A stretch of DNA of 64,000 nt from Streptomyces griseomycini (GTDB taxonomy: Bacteria; Actinomycetota; Actinomycetes; Streptomycetales; Streptomycetaceae), in contig NZ_JACHJI010000002.1 of assembly GCF_014203535.1 (NCBI RefSeq), positions 186,001 through 250,000 on the forward strand. Direction: 5' to 3'. Positions 8,986-17,963 of the stretch are shown here, piece by piece (positions within the stretch are counted from its first letter, which is position 1; each line of letters begins with the position of its first letter). The position numbers were made by a program, and so were the translations under genes. Below the pieces are notes generated by a model. It searched no databases, was not told where the DNA came from, and saw only the letters and a list, made by a program, of their open reading frames with translations.

Positions 8986-9399
8986 ATGCTCGTCCGTGAC
9001 GCCATGAGCACCGTGGTCCTCACCATCGGTCCCGCCCACACCCTCCGCCAGGCCGCCGCCCTGATGTCCGCCCGCCGCGTGGGTGCGGCCGTGGTCCTCG
9101 ACCCCGACGGCACCGGCATCGGCATCCTCACCGAGCGGGACGTCCTCAACTCCGTGGGCCTCGGGCAGGACCCGGACACCGAGCGCGCCCACGCCCACAC
9201 CACCACCGACGTCGTCTTCGCCGCCCCGTCCTGGACCCTGGAGGAGGCCGCCGTGGCCATGGCCCACGGCGGTTTCCGTCATCTGATCGTCCTGGAGCAC
9301 GGCGGACCCGCCGGCATCGTCTCGGTCCGCGACGTCATCCGCTGCTGGGCGCCGCGGCGGCAGCCGGACCGGCACGTGCCGGCGCAGGTGCTGGCATAG
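8986..9399 (+). CDS. CBS-pair domain protein
   Basis: A 137-residue stand-alone Bateman module. The first CBS motif covers about residues 1-60 (VRDAMST, RRVGAAVVLD, GILTERDVL) and the second about 68-125 (AAPSWTLEEAAVAM, FRHLIVLE, GIVSVRDVIR). Such modules bind adenine nucleotides and signal energy state, usually to a partner. None is encoded next to it. A near-perfect Shine-Dalgarno AAGGAGGT at 8969-8975 points to the ATG at 8986 and excludes the GTG at 8974, which lies within it. A bidirectional hairpin separates the gene from the convergent catalase gene. Confidence 0.88.
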   Translation: MLVRDAMSTVVLTIGPAHTLRQAAALMSARRVGAAVVLDPDGTGIGILTERDVLNSVGLGQDPDTERAHAHTTTDVVFAAPSWTLEEAAVAMAHGGFRHLIVLEHGGPAGIVSVRDVIRCWAPRRQPDRHVPAQVLA

Positions 9400-9433
9400 G
9401 CACCCCGGGACCGCCGCCGCGGGAGCACGCGGA

Positions 9434-9465
9434 ACGGGCCGGACCCCCTGGGGAGTCCGGCCCGT
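9434..9465. terminator. Bidirectional terminator between the CBS gene and katA
   Basis: A perfect 11-bp stem (ACGGGCCGGAC with its complement) and a 10-base loop, followed on the plus strand by GTTTCG. It lies between two convergent genes. Confidence 0.75.
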
Positions 9466-9492
9466 GTTTCGACAAGCGGTCCAGCGCTGGTA

Positions 9493-10962
9493 TCAGCCGC
9501 GCAGGGCCTGGACCGCGGCCTCCAGCCGCTTGCCGAAGTCCTCGTCCGCCTGACGGAAGTTGTTGATCGCGCGCTCGGCGATGTCGTCGCGCGTGACCCC
9601 GGAGATGGCGTTCGCCAGGTTCTTGACCAGGCGCTCCTTCTCCTCCTCCGTCATCAGTCGGTACAGGTTGCCCGCCTGCACGAAGTCGTTGTCCTCGGCG
9701 TGGACGGGCGTGACCGTCTCACCGGTGACACCGGTCACCGAGATGGGCTGCCACAACGGACGGCCCGTCTGGAACGGGCCGCCGAAGCTGTTCGGCTCGT
9801 AGTTCTTCGCGCCCTTGTGGCGGCCGTCGTAGAGGTAGCCGTCACGGGAGTTGGTGCGCGCCTCGGTGGCGTGCGGCCGGTTCACCGGCAGGTGGTCGGC
9901 GTTGATGCCGACGCGGTAGCGGTGGGCGTCGCCGTACGCGAAGAGGCGGCCCTGGAGCATCTTGTCCGGGGACGGACCGATGCCCGGCACGAAGTGGGCG
10001 GGGCTGAAGATGGACTGCTCGACCTCGGCGAAGATGTTCTCCGGGTTGCGGTTGAGCTCCAGCTTGCCGAACTCGATCAGCGGGTAGTCCGCGTGCGGCC
10101 AGACCTTGGTCAGGTCGAACGGGTTGAAGCGGTAGGTCGCCGCCTCGGCCGCCGGCATCACCTGGACGTAGACGGTCCAGGACGGGAACTCGCCGCGCTC
10201 GATGGCCTCGCGCAGGTCGCGCTGGTGCGAGTCGGGGTCCTTGCCCGCGAGGATCTCGGCCTCCTCGGCGGTCAGGTTCTTGATGCCCTGGTCGGTCTTG
10301 AAGTGGTACTTGACCCAGAAGACCTCGCCGGCCTCGTTGTTCCACTGGTAGGTGTGCGAACCGAAGCCGTCCATGTGGCGGTAGGACGCCGGGATGCCGC
10401 GGTCACCGAACAGCCAGGTCACCTGGTGCGTCGACTCGGGCGACAGGCCCCAGAAGTCGAAGACGTTGTCCGCCTCCTGCGAACCGGTGTACGGGTCGCG
10501 CTTCTGGGTGTGGATGAAGTCGGGGAACTTGATGGCGTCCCGGATGAAGAACACCGGGGTGTTGTTGCCGACGAGGTCGTAGTTGCCCTCCTCGGTGTAG
10601 AACTTCACCGCGAAACCGCGCGGGTCGCGCACGGCGTCCGCGGCGCCCAGGTTGCCCGCCACCGTCGAGAAGCGCAGGAAGACCTCGGTCTCCTTGCCGA
10701 CCTCGGAGAGGAACTTGGCCCTGGTGTACTTCGTGACATCGGCGGTGACCTTGAAGGTGCCGTAGGCACCGGCACCACGGGCGTGCACGACACGCTCCGG
10801 GATGCGCTCGCGGTTGAAGTGGGCCAGCTTCTCCAGGAGGAGCTGGTCCTGGACGAGCACCGGGCCACCGACGCCCGCGGTCTCGCTGTTCTGGTTGTCG
10901 GCTACCGGAGCACCGGCCTCCGTAGTAAGCGGTCCCTGCGTCACGTGCGCCTCCTGCGTCAT
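9493..10962 (-). CDS. katA: Monofunctional haem catalase, small-subunit (clade 3) type
   Basis: A 489-residue catalase that dismutates hydrogen peroxide in the cytoplasm. Family marks include the distal histidine region [12 protein letters not shown], the distal asparagine segment [17 protein letters not shown], and the proximal haem ligand region [14 protein letters not shown] with Tyr. The length fits clade 3. The start is taken as the ATG at 10962 because the promoter at 11001-11028 lies upstream of it. The ATG at 11016 falls between the -10 and -35 elements and cannot be used. Divergent from a Fur-family regulator, which probably controls it in response to peroxide. The symbol is generic. 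Confidence 0.96.
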   Translation of the reverse strand: MTQEAHVTQGPLTTEAGAPVADNQNSETAGVGGPVLVQDQLLLEKLAHFNRERIPERVVHARGAGAYGTFKVTADVTKYTRAKFLSEVGKETEVFLRFSTVAGNLGAADAVRDPRGFAVKFYTEEGNYDLVGNNTPVFFIRDAIKFPDFIHTQKRDPYTGSQEADNVFDFWGLSPESTHQVTWLFGDRGIPASYRHMDGFGSHTYQWNNEAGEVFWVKYHFKTDQGIKNLTAEEAEILAGKDPDSHQRDLREAIERGEFPSWTVYVQVMPAAEAATYRFNPFDLTKVWPHADYPLIEFGKLELNRNPENIFAEVEQSIFSPAHFVPGIGPSPDKMLQGRLFAYGDAHRYRVGINADHLPVNRPHATEARTNSRDGYLYDGRHKGAKNYEPNSFGGPFQTGRPLWQPISVTGVTGETVTPVHAEDNDFVQAGNLYRLMTEEEKERLVKNLANAISGVTRDDIAERAINNFRQADEDFGKRLEAAVQALRG

Positions 10963-11000
10963 TACTGGACCAACCTGTCCCTTGGCTAAAGCCGAGCTCG

Positions 11001-11028
11001 ATCCTACAATGGACAATGTCTAAGTCAA
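11001..11028 (-). promoter_or_regulatory. Catalase promoter with a probable Fur/CatR-type operator
   Basis: On the minus strand TTGACT (-35, 11028-11023) and TAGGAT (-10, 11006-11001) are 16 bases apart. The spacer is unusually AT-rich for this genome and contains ACAATG twice in seven-base phase on the plus strand, forming an imperfect palindrome. A regulator bound there would block RNA polymerase. The divergent Fur-family gene begins 61 bases away. Confidence 0.75.
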
Positions 11029-11088
11029 GTGAGGCTCCAAAGTCACACCCATTCGGGACCTGGTCCCCCTGCTGCTAGGCTGGTGCCT

Positions 11089-11505
11089 ATGAGTGACCTT
11101 CTGGAACGGCTCCGCGGACGTGGATGGCGGATGACCGCACAACGCCGTGTCGTGGCCGAGGTCCTCGACGGCGAACACGTCCACCTGACGGCCGACGAGG
11201 TGCACGCCAGGGCTGTCGCCAAGCTGCCCGAGATCTCCCGGGCGACCGTCTACAACACCCTGGGCGAGCTGGTCTCGCTCGGCGAGGTGCTGGAGGTCGC
11301 CACGGACAAGCGGGCCAAGCGCTACGACCCCAACGCCCACCGTCCGCACCACCACCTGGTCTGCGCGCAGTGCGGCGCGATCCGCGACGTCCACCCCACC
11401 GGCAACCCGCTGGCCGACCTCCCCGACACGGAGCGCTTCGGCTTCACGGTCTCCGACGTGGAAGTGACGTACCGCGGCGTCTGCCCGAACTGCGCGGCGG
11501 CGTAG
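11089..11505 (+). CDS. Fur-family metalloregulator, peroxide-sensing (CatR/PerR-like) candidate
   Basis: A 138-residue Fur protein. The winged helix spans about residues 1-80 (RMTAQRRVVAEVL, ISRATVYNTLGELV). The metal-binding dimerisation half carries HRPHHHLVCAQCG and CPNCAAA, so both structural-zinc CxxC pairs are present. Divergence from a catalase points to peroxide control, as for CatR or FurA, rather than iron uptake. TAGGCT (11076-11081) lies seven bases before the ATG with no ribosome-binding site, the leaderless pattern. A short hairpin follows the gene. Confidence 0.9.
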   Translation: MSDLLERLRGRGWRMTAQRRVVAEVLDGEHVHLTADEVHARAVAKLPEISRATVYNTLGELVSLGEVLEVATDKRAKRYDPNAHRPHHHLVCAQCGAIRDVHPTGNPLADLPDTERFGFTVSDVEVTYRGVCPNCAAA

Positions 11506-11528
11506 GCGCCCCACACGCGCGAGCGGAA

Positions 11529-11560
11529 AGCCCCGGCACCGATGGGTGACGGGGCTCTTC
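11529..11560 (+). terminator. Terminator of the Fur-family gene
   Basis: A 7-bp stem AGCCCCG/CGGGGCT with a 14-base loop, followed by CTTCGTCG, about 24 bases past the stop codon. Confidence 0.6.
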
Positions 11561-11603
11561 GTCGTACCGGTCGACGTCTCGACACGGCCAGCGGTACGAC
11601 GCA

Positions 11604-11639
11604 CCGAGGGCCGGAACCCTTCTGGATTCCGGCCCTCGG
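11604..11639 (-). terminator. Terminator of the first initiator tRNA
   Basis: A 13-bp perfect stem (CCGAGGGCCGGAA with its complement) directly downstream of the tRNA on the minus strand, seven bases from its 3' end. Confidence 0.65.
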
Positions 11640-11646
11640 CCTTCAG

Positions 11647-11720
11647 TAGCGGGGACAGGATTTGAACCTGCGACCTCTGGGTTATGAGCCCAGCGAGCTA
11701 CCGAGCTGCTCCACCCCGCG
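11647..11720 (-). tRNA. Initiator tRNA-fMet (CAT), copy 1
   Basis: A 74-base tRNA with anticodon CAT in the loop CTCATAA. It is the initiator and not the elongator because the anticodon stem has three consecutive G-C pairs (CTGGG/CCCAG) and position 1 (C) cannot pair with position 72 (T). The T-loop TTCAAAT is intact. CCA is not encoded. An identical copy lies at 14181-14254. Confidence 0.96.
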
Positions 11721-12138
11721 TCGATGAATGCAACGTTACGTCAAGGAAGCAGCCAGAGGCAAATCGCTTTCCGCACGACACCACCGCCGGGGCCGCGGGG
11801 CCGGGCCAGGCGGCTCGGGCCGCACGGCCCGGAAGCCGCCGGAGCGGCAGCACGGCCCCGGAACCGCCTCGGCCGCATGAGTCCCGAGCCGTCCGGAGCA
11901 CAGGGAGTACCCGGAGCACAGGGAGTGCGGGGAAGCCTTGGCAGCAGCAGGGTCCTGACCCTCCCGAGCGGCTCGCGGCAACTCGGGCCGCACGGCCTGG
12001 GGCCGTCCACGGGCAGCACCGGCCGCACGGGGCCGAAGCCGCCGGGACGTCCCGGCCGCACGGGGCCGAAGCCGCTCGGGCACACGGCGGGACCCGCGCC
12101 GGATCGTGCCGTCGCTCGCCGAGCGGGCGGTCTCACGG
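11721..12138. repeat. 418-base gene-free region with short tandem repeats
   Basis: No convincing gene is seen between the tRNA and the Sel1 gene. The stretch is low in complexity. A 16-base unit occurs at 11893-11908 and 11911-11926, a 23-base unit (starting CGGCCGCACGGGG) at 12020-12042 and 12053-12075, and the decamer GGCCGCACGG recurs. Open frames here translate to Gly/Pro/Arg-rich repeats and have no family resemblance. Confidence 0.6.
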
Positions 12139-13956
12139 TCAGGCCGACAGTTCCTGGCGCAGGGCGTCACGGAGGCGTGTGGCGCGCTCCGTGACCGCCT
12201 CGGGGCCCAGGGCCGCCGCCCGGTCGGCCCAGCGCTGGCCCTCGGCGAGCTCACCTCGTCGCGCGTAGACCAGCGCGAGGCGCAGGGCGGCCCGGCCGTG
12301 TCCGGCGTCGGCCGCGCGGGTCCACCAGACGGCCGCCTCCGGCTCGCTGCCCTCCCGGGCCAGCAGCAGGCCCAGGTTGAAGGCGCCGTTGCGGGAGCCG
12401 GCCTCGGCCGCCTCCCGGTACCAGCGCGCCGCCTCGACCACGTCACCGCGGGCCGCGGCGAGCATGCCGACGCGCACCTGCGCCCGGCGGTGCCCCTGGG
12501 AGGCCGCGCGCTCGTACCACTCCTCGCACTCGCTGCGCCGGTTCACCGGCTCCCCCAGCTCGTGCGCGGGTTCGGGCGGCCGACGGGCGTCCAGCACCGT
12601 CGCCAGGCGGTACGCGGCCTCCGCGCTGCCGCCGCCCGCCGCGCACCGCAGGAACCGCTCCGCCTCGCCCTCGTCGCCGTCCCGCAGGCGCGCCATGCCG
12701 ACCTGGAGCGCCGCATCGGTGTGCCCGGCGGACGCCGCCCGCTCGTACCAGCGCAGCGCGGCCTGCTCCTCGCCCCGGCCGGCGTGCAGGATGCCGAGGT
12801 TGAAGGCGGCGTCCACGCTGCCCGCCTCCGCGGCCTTGGAGAACCACGGCTCCGCGCCCGCCCGGTCCCCGGCCCTCAGCAGCAGGATCGCCAGCGCGTT
12901 CGCCGCCTCGCGGTGACCGGCGTAGGCGGCCCGGCGGTACCACTGCTCGGCCTGCTGGTTCCGGCCCTGCTCGGCGCAGAGGAGCCCGAGGTTGTACGCG
13001 CCGTTGTCGTCACCGGCGTCCATGGCCGCCCGGTACCAGCGCTCGGCGGTCTGGGTCTCGCCGCGCTCGGCGTGCAGCGCGCCCAGCGCGTTGGCGGCGT
13101 TGCCGTCCCCGTCCTGCGCGGCCCGCAGCCACCACACGGCGGCGTTCTCGGTGTCTCCCGCGTCACGCAGCAGGAAGCCGAGCGCACAGGCGGCCCGCGC
13201 CTCGCCGTCCTTGGCGGAGGTCAGGTACCAGCGGCCGGCCTCCTTGAGCTCGCCGCGCTTCTCCAGGATCGCCCCGAGGTGCAGCGCGGCCCTGCGGTGC
13301 CCGCGCGCGGCGGCCTGCCGGTACCACTGCTCGGCCTCGTCCACCAGCGGGGCGCCCTCGTCGTCGGTCTGCTGCGCGGCCTTGCGGTCCAGGGCTCGTG
13401 CCAGCCGGTACGCGGCCTCCCGGTGCCCCCGCTCGGCGGCGGCCCGCATCCAGCGCTCGGTGCCGGCCGCGTCCCCGCGGTGTTCCAGCAGATCGGCGAG
13501 GGCGTACGCGCCGAGGGGGTGGCCCTGCTCGGCGGACTGGCGCAGCCAGTACTCGGCGGCGGGCTCGTCACCGCGCTCACGGTGGTGGCGGCCGAGCGCG
13601 TGCGCCGCGGCGGCGGAGCCGGCGACGGCGGCGATCCGCCACCATCCGGCGGCCTCGTCGGCGTAGCCCCGCTGGTGCAGGAGGACACCCAGGTTGTTGG
13701 CGGCGGCACGGTCGCCCTCGGCGGTGGCGGCACGCAGGTGGGGTTCGGCTCCGTCGAGATCACCGCGGCGCAGCAGCATGGCGCCGAGGACGCTCATCGC
13801 CTCGACGTCACCGGCCTCGGCGGCAAGCCTCTGACGCAGCTCCTCGACCGCCTCGTCGGCGACGTCCCCCGTCTCGTCGCGGGGTTCCTCCCGAGAGGAG
13901 GTCTGCACAAAACGCCCTGTCTGGTACAGAGTTGCCTTGTCCCCCATAACGTCCAT
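12139..13956 (-). CDS. Large Sel1/TPR-repeat protein
   Basis: A 605-residue soluble protein built almost wholly of about 14 consecutive 34-36-residue helical repeats with the Sel1-like signature A(A)xWYRxAAxxGxxxAAxxLGxLxxxxG. Such solenoids bind partner proteins or peptides. There is no signal peptide or membrane segment. Residues 1-45 are charged and lack repeats. The ATG at 13956 has AGGTGG seven bases upstream, and a second in-frame ATG follows at 13947. It stands alone between two identical initiator tRNA genes on the same strand. The partner and role are unknown. Confidence 0.85.
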   Translation of the reverse strand: MDVMGDKATLYQTGRFVQTSSREEPRDETGDVADEAVEELRQRLAAEAGDVEAMSVLGAMLLRRGDLDGAEPHLRAATAEGDRAAANNLGVLLHQRGYADEAAGWWRIAAVAGSAAAAHALGRHHRERGDEPAAEYWLRQSAEQGHPLGAYALADLLEHRGDAAGTERWMRAAAERGHREAAYRLARALDRKAAQQTDDEGAPLVDEAEQWYRQAAARGHRRAALHLGAILEKRGELKEAGRWYLTSAKDGEARAACALGFLLRDAGDTENAAVWWLRAAQDGDGNAANALGALHAERGETQTAERWYRAAMDAGDDNGAYNLGLLCAEQGRNQQAEQWYRRAAYAGHREAANALAILLLRAGDRAGAEPWFSKAAEAGSVDAAFNLGILHAGRGEEQAALRWYERAASAGHTDAALQVGMARLRDGDEGEAERFLRCAAGGGSAEAAYRLATVLDARRPPEPAHELGEPVNRRSECEEWYERAASQGHRRAQVRVGMLAAARGDVVEAARWYREAAEAGSRNGAFNLGLLLAREGSEPEAAVWWTRAADAGHGRAALRLALVYARRGELAEGQRWADRAAALGPEAVTERATRLRDALRQELSA

Positions 13957-14121
13957 CGTCGCACCACCTGCAACCCGGGTACACCTGGTATACCGCAGCC
14001 AGTGAGGTCACTTCAGCGTTTTGTCGACATGCCCACAGAGAGACAAGTCAAACACAGATCCCCCAACTCCCGTCGGCGGCACGGCCGTCGCCCGCCCGGG
14101 GCACATCCGTTCGCACACCAC

Positions 14122-14155
14122 AAAGGCCCGGACTCCTTGCGGAATCCGGGCCTTT
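14122..14155 (-). terminator. Terminator of the second initiator tRNA
   Basis: An 11-bp perfect stem AAAGGCCCGGA/TCCGGGCCTTT, followed on the minus strand by GTGGTGTG, 26 bases past the tRNA 3' end. Confidence 0.75.
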
Positions 14156-14180
14156 GCCGTCGCAGACTGCACGACTTCAG

Positions 14181-14254
14181 TAGCGGGGACAGGATTTGAA
14201 CCTGCGACCTCTGGGTTATGAGCCCAGCGAGCTACCGAGCTGCTCCACCCCGCG
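14181..14254 (-). tRNA. Initiator tRNA-fMet (CAT), copy 2
   Basis: Base-for-base identical over its 74 bases to the copy at 11647-11720, with the same initiator features: an unpaired 1-72 position and three G-C pairs in the anticodon stem. The six bases downstream (CTGAAG on the minus strand) are shared too, then the flanks diverge. Confidence 0.96.
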
Positions 14255-14310
14255 CCGTTGTGCTGCAACCGTAGCACGGCGCGGGACGGAGCGTTCGGCC
14301 GGCCTGCTCG

Positions 14311-17235
14311 CTAACTGCTCGGGCTCGCCTCCGGACCGGGACCGCCGCCCCCGCCCCCTTCGGCCGCCTGGGCCTCCTCGGCCCTGCGCAACGCCTCCTC
14401 CAGGTCCTTCTGCGCCTGGCCGTAGGCCTCCCAGTCGTTCTTCCTCAGGGCCTCCTGGCCGGCCTCGAAGGCCTCCTGGGCGTCGTTCAGCGCCTCCTGG
14501 ACCGTGGGGTTGTCCGACGTCGGCGGTGGCGTCGTGCCCTCGTCCTCGCCGGTTCCCTCGTCCTCGCCCGACGGCGGCTCGGTGGTCGAGCCCTCCGCTC
14601 CGAAGACCTTGTCGAGGGCCTGCTCGAGGGTGTCCTCGAAGGCGGTCTGGCCCCCGTAGGTCACCAGGACCTTCCGCAGCAGCGGGTACTTCAGCCCGCC
14701 ACCGCGCACGTAGACCGGCTCCACGTACAGCAGTCCTCCGTCGAGGGGGACGGCCAGCAGGTTGCCGTACTCGACCTCGGAGTCGCCGCCTCTCAGCAGC
14801 CTGATGGACTCGGCGATGTCCTGTTCGGAGTTGAACTGGCTCTGGATCTGCTTGGGGCCGGCGGCCGTCGTGCTCGTCGGCAGTTTGAGGACTCTGATCT
14901 TGCCGTAGTCCTCGGTTCCCGCCTCGGCGTTGACCGCCATGAACGCGCTGAGGTTGTCACGGCCGTTCGGGGTGAACGTCGTGGTGAGCGAGAAGACCTG
15001 TTCCTGCTGGTCGGGCATCCTCATGCTCAGGTAGTACGGCGGCACCGCGTCGCCCGTCTTGTTGGTCGGGTCGTCCGGCACCTGCCACACCTCGCTGCCG
15101 CTCAGGAACGTCGTGGCGTCCTTCACGTGGTAGCGGGTGAGCAGCTCGCGCTGCACCTTGAACAGGTCCTGCGGGTAGCGCAGGTGCGCCATCAGGGAGT
15201 CGGAGATCTCGCTCTTTGGCTCCACCGTGTCCGGGAAGGCCTTCATCCACGTCTTGAGGACGGGGTCCTGGGTGTCCCACTGGTAGAGCTTGACCTCACC
15301 GCTGTACGCGTCGACGGTCGCCTTCACCGAGTTGCGGATGTAGTTGACCTGGTTCTGCTGGGCCACCACCGCGCGCTGGTCGTTGGTGGCGGTCAGCGAG
15401 TCGGCCGTGGTGTCGCCGAGCGTCGTCCGCGACGAGTACGGGTAGCCGTTGGTGGTCGTGTAGGCGTCGACGATCCACTGGATCCGGCCGTCCACGACCG
15501 CCGGGTAGGCGTCGCCGTCGATGGTCAGCCACGGGGCGATCGCCTCGACGCGCTCCTTGGGCGTGCGGTTGTACAGGATCCGCGAGCCCTCGCCGATCGC
15601 GCCGGAGTACAGGATCTGCGGTTCGCTGAACGCGAGCGCGTACGCGGCCCGGTTGACCGGGTTGGCCAGGCTGACCCCGCTGTCGCCCTCGTAGCTGTAC
15701 GTCTTCTCGCCGCTGTCGTCGGAGTAGTCGATCTCCTTCTGGGGACCGCCGACGATCGAGTACGTGGTCGTCCGCTCGCCGTAGTAGACGCGCTGCTCGT
15801 ACGTCCCGAGGTCGCCCTTGGACGGCAGGTCGGACTCGGTGAACTTCGGGCGGCCGCCGGAGTCGGCGCTGGTGCCCTCGGCGGCGACGACACCGTATCC
15901 GTGGGTGTAGCGGAAGTGGTCGTTGATCCAGTTCCGCTTGGGGATGCCGTCGAGGTTCAGCTCGCGCAGACCGATGACGGTGTCCTGGTCCTTGCCGTCC
16001 TCGGTGTACCGGTCGACGTCCAGGTTGGTCGGGAACGCGTAGTAGTTCCTGATCTGCTGGAGCTGCTGGAACGTCGGCGAGACGATGTTCGGGTCCATGA
16101 TCCGGATGCTCGCCGTGTCGGTGACGTCGTCCCGCAGCTGGGTCTTGTCCTCGGTCTGGCCGGTGCCCGGGTAGTCGGTGACCTTCGAGTCGTCGATGCC
16201 GTAGGCCTCACGCGTGGCCTTGAGGTTCTTCTCGACGTACGGCGCCTCCTTGGCCTGCTCGTTCGGCTGGACCTGGAACTTCTGCACGATCGCCGGGTAC
16301 AGACCGCCGATGAGGATCGCCGACAGCACCATCAGGCCGAAGCCGATCACGGGCAGCTGCCAGGTGCGCCGCCACAGGGTGGCGAAGAACAGCAGCGCGC
16401 AGATCACGGCGATGCAGAAGAGGATCGTCTTGGCCGGGAGGTAGGCGTTGGCGTCGACGTACCTGAGGCCCGTCCAGCTGTCGGTGGCCTTGAAGTCGCT
16501 GGACTTGACCGCGAGCCCGTACCGGTCGAGCCAGTACGCGACCGCCTTCAGCGCGACGAAGACGCCGAGGATCACCGACAGGTGCCCGGTGGCCGCGGCC
16601 GTGGCGCGCGCGCCCGGGCTGGTGATGCGCAGCCCGCCGTACAGGTAGTGGGTGAGCGCGGCGGCGATCAGCGCCAGGATCGTGGCGGCGAAGCCGAAGC
16701 CCAGCAGGAACCGGTACCAGGGCAGGTCGAAGGCGTAGAAGGAGACGTCGAGCTTGAACTGCGGGTCCTTCTCCCCGAAGGACACGCCGTTGACCCACAT
16801 CAGCCAGGTCCGCCACTGGCCCGACGCCGAGGCGCCGGCGATCAGGCCCACCAGCGCGGTGATGCCGAGCAGCAGCCACTTCTTGTACGGGGCGATGCCC
16901 ATCCGGTACCGGTCGAGGTTCTGCTGCTCCATCGACATGGCGCTCAGCGGCGGCCGCATCCGGTGTGCCAGCCAGATGTTGAAACCGACCGCGAGGGCCA
17001 TCAGCAGACCGAAGACGAAGAAGAGCCCGATCTTGGTCCACAGGGTCGTCGTGAACACCGACGAGTAGTTGACCGAGCGGTACCACAGCCAGTCGGTCCA
17101 GAACCCCGCGAACATGGTGAACACCATGCCGAGGACGGCCAGGACGCCCAGTGTCATGAGCAGGGTCCGGACCCGCCGGGACGGGCGGCCCACTCTGATC
17201 CGTGGCCCTGTCGGGCCTCCGCCGCGGTCCGGCAT
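14311..17235 (-). CDS. UPF0182 family integral membrane protein
   Basis: A 974-residue member of UPF0182 (COG1615). I recall the S. coelicolor orthologue is listed under this family. The N-terminal third holds about seven membrane helices (first near residue 25, in [21 protein letters not shown]). A large extracytoplasmic domain of about 550 residues follows ([38 protein letters not shown]). The last roughly 120 residues are acidic and Pro-rich with a predicted coiled coil. Function is unknown. The start is uncertain: the ATG at 17235 gives MPDRGGG, whereas a TTG at 17247 has a better-placed GAGGTG. It stands alone, divergent from the PPA1309 gene. Confidence 0.9.
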   Translation of the reverse strand: MPDRGGGPTGPRIRVGRPSRRVRTLLMTLGVLAVLGMVFTMFAGFWTDWLWYRSVNYSSVFTTTLWTKIGLFFVFGLLMALAVGFNIWLAHRMRPPLSAMSMEQQNLDRYRMGIAPYKKWLLLGITALVGLIAGASASGQWRTWLMWVNGVSFGEKDPQFKLDVSFYAFDLPWYRFLLGFGFAATILALIAAALTHYLYGGLRITSPGARATAAATGHLSVILGVFVALKAVAYWLDRYGLAVKSSDFKATDSWTGLRYVDANAYLPAKTILFCIAVICALLFFATLWRRTWQLPVIGFGLMVLSAILIGGLYPAIVQKFQVQPNEQAKEAPYVEKNLKATREAYGIDDSKVTDYPGTGQTEDKTQLRDDVTDTASIRIMDPNIVSPTFQQLQQIRNYYAFPTNLDVDRYTEDGKDQDTVIGLRELNLDGIPKRNWINDHFRYTHGYGVVAAEGTSADSGGRPKFTESDLPSKGDLGTYEQRVYYGERTTTYSIVGGPQKEIDYSDDSGEKTYSYEGDSGVSLANPVNRAAYALAFSEPQILYSGAIGEGSRILYNRTPKERVEAIAPWLTIDGDAYPAVVDGRIQWIVDAYTTTNGYPYSSRTTLGDTTADSLTATNDQRAVVAQQNQVNYIRNSVKATVDAYSGEVKLYQWDTQDPVLKTWMKAFPDTVEPKSEISDSLMAHLRYPQDLFKVQRELLTRYHVKDATTFLSGSEVWQVPDDPTNKTGDAVPPYYLSMRMPDQQEQVFSLTTTFTPNGRDNLSAFMAVNAEAGTEDYGKIRVLKLPTSTTAAGPKQIQSQFNSEQDIAESIRLLRGGDSEVEYGNLLAVPLDGGLLYVEPVYVRGGGLKYPLLRKVLVTYGGQTAFEDTLEQALDKVFGAEGSTTEPPSGEDEGTGEDEGTTPPPTSDNPTVQEALNDAQEAFEAGQEALRKNDWEAYGQAQKDLEEALRRAEEAQAAEGGGGGGPGPEASPSS

Positions 17236-17399
17236 CTGGAAAGCCAAGGTAGGCACCTCGAAGTTCGCTGTCGATTCGTCAGGCCCGCGTTTTCCGGGGG
17301 CCGGGTGCGGCCCCCCTGATCGCGGGCCCACACCTATGCAACTTACTCACCCTTTACTCGGTTCCCGATTCCGGCCAGGAACGAGAGAGGATTGTGACC

Positions 17400-17942
17400 A
17401 TGTCCAACACACCCATGGCGGCGAGCCCGCTCACCCGGGCCGTGCTCGAGATCGACGAGTACGTCTCCGGCCTCGGCTGGGACCAGCCCGCCCGTCTCTT
17501 CGCCCTCGTAGACACCGCCCGGCTGCGGGCCGAACAGCCCTCTCTCGCGGACCGGCTCGGTCTGGGCGACGAGCAGGAGACGACCGCTCTCACCCCGATC
17601 GAGCAGGACGAGATTCCAACGGGCAAGCCGCTGGACGAGTTCCTGGGCACCATCGCCTGGCCCGACGCGGTGACCGGCTGCGCCCTGACCGTGGAGCGGC
17701 TGATGCTGCCGCCGTCCGCGGAGGCCCAGGTCCCGGAGGACCTGGACGAGGCCGCGCTGACGAAGTGGGTGGCCGCCCACCCGGAGCGCCAGGAGGTCCG
17801 CATGACGGTCGCGGTGCTGCGGGACGGCGCCCGCGAGTCGGCGCTCCGGCTGCGCGAGAAGGACTCCCCCACCGAGGTCCTCACCGGTTCCTCACTGGTG
17901 CCGGGCCTGGCCGAGGCCCTGGCGGCGACGTTCGAGGAGTAG
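17400..17942 (+). CDS. PPA1309-family conserved actinobacterial protein
   Basis: A 180-residue acidic soluble protein of the actinobacteria-specific PPA1309 family, function unknown. Recognisable parts are LTRAVLEIDEYVSGLGWDQPARLFALVDT at the N-terminus, the central GTIAWPDAVTGCALTVERL, and a C-terminal segment with RMTVAVLRDGARESALRLR. GAGAGG lies nine bases before the ATG at 17400. A GTG six bases earlier would be too close to it. It lies between UPF0182 (divergent) and the PDZ protease (convergent), which in other actinobacteria are also neighbours. Confidence 0.82.
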   Translation: MSNTPMAASPLTRAVLEIDEYVSGLGWDQPARLFALVDTARLRAEQPSLADRLGLGDEQETTALTPIEQDEIPTGKPLDEFLGTIAWPDAVTGCALTVERLMLPPSAEAQVPEDLDEAALTKWVAAHPERQEVRMTVAVLRDGARESALRLREKDSPTEVLTGSSLVPGLAEALAATFEE

Positions 17943-17963
17943 CCGTCCCGGTCGCCGGGCCGG

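Noticed and set aside
10963..11016. Upstream catalase start at 11016
   Set aside because: It lies between the -10 and -35 elements, upstream of the expected transcription start.
11724..12194. 156-codon plus-strand frame downstream of the first tRNA
   Set aside because: It consists of Gly/Pro/Arg repeats produced by short tandem DNA repeats and runs into the Sel1 gene antisense.
12106..14199. Long plus-strand open frame of about 697 codons opposite the Sel1 gene
   Set aside because: It is the antisense shadow of the GC-biased Sel1 gene, has no start signal and gives only Arg/Gly/Pro-rich sequence.
14008..14277. Short minus-strand frame across the second tRNA
   Set aside because: Its translation is the tRNA itself plus its terminator. 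It is not a protein gene.
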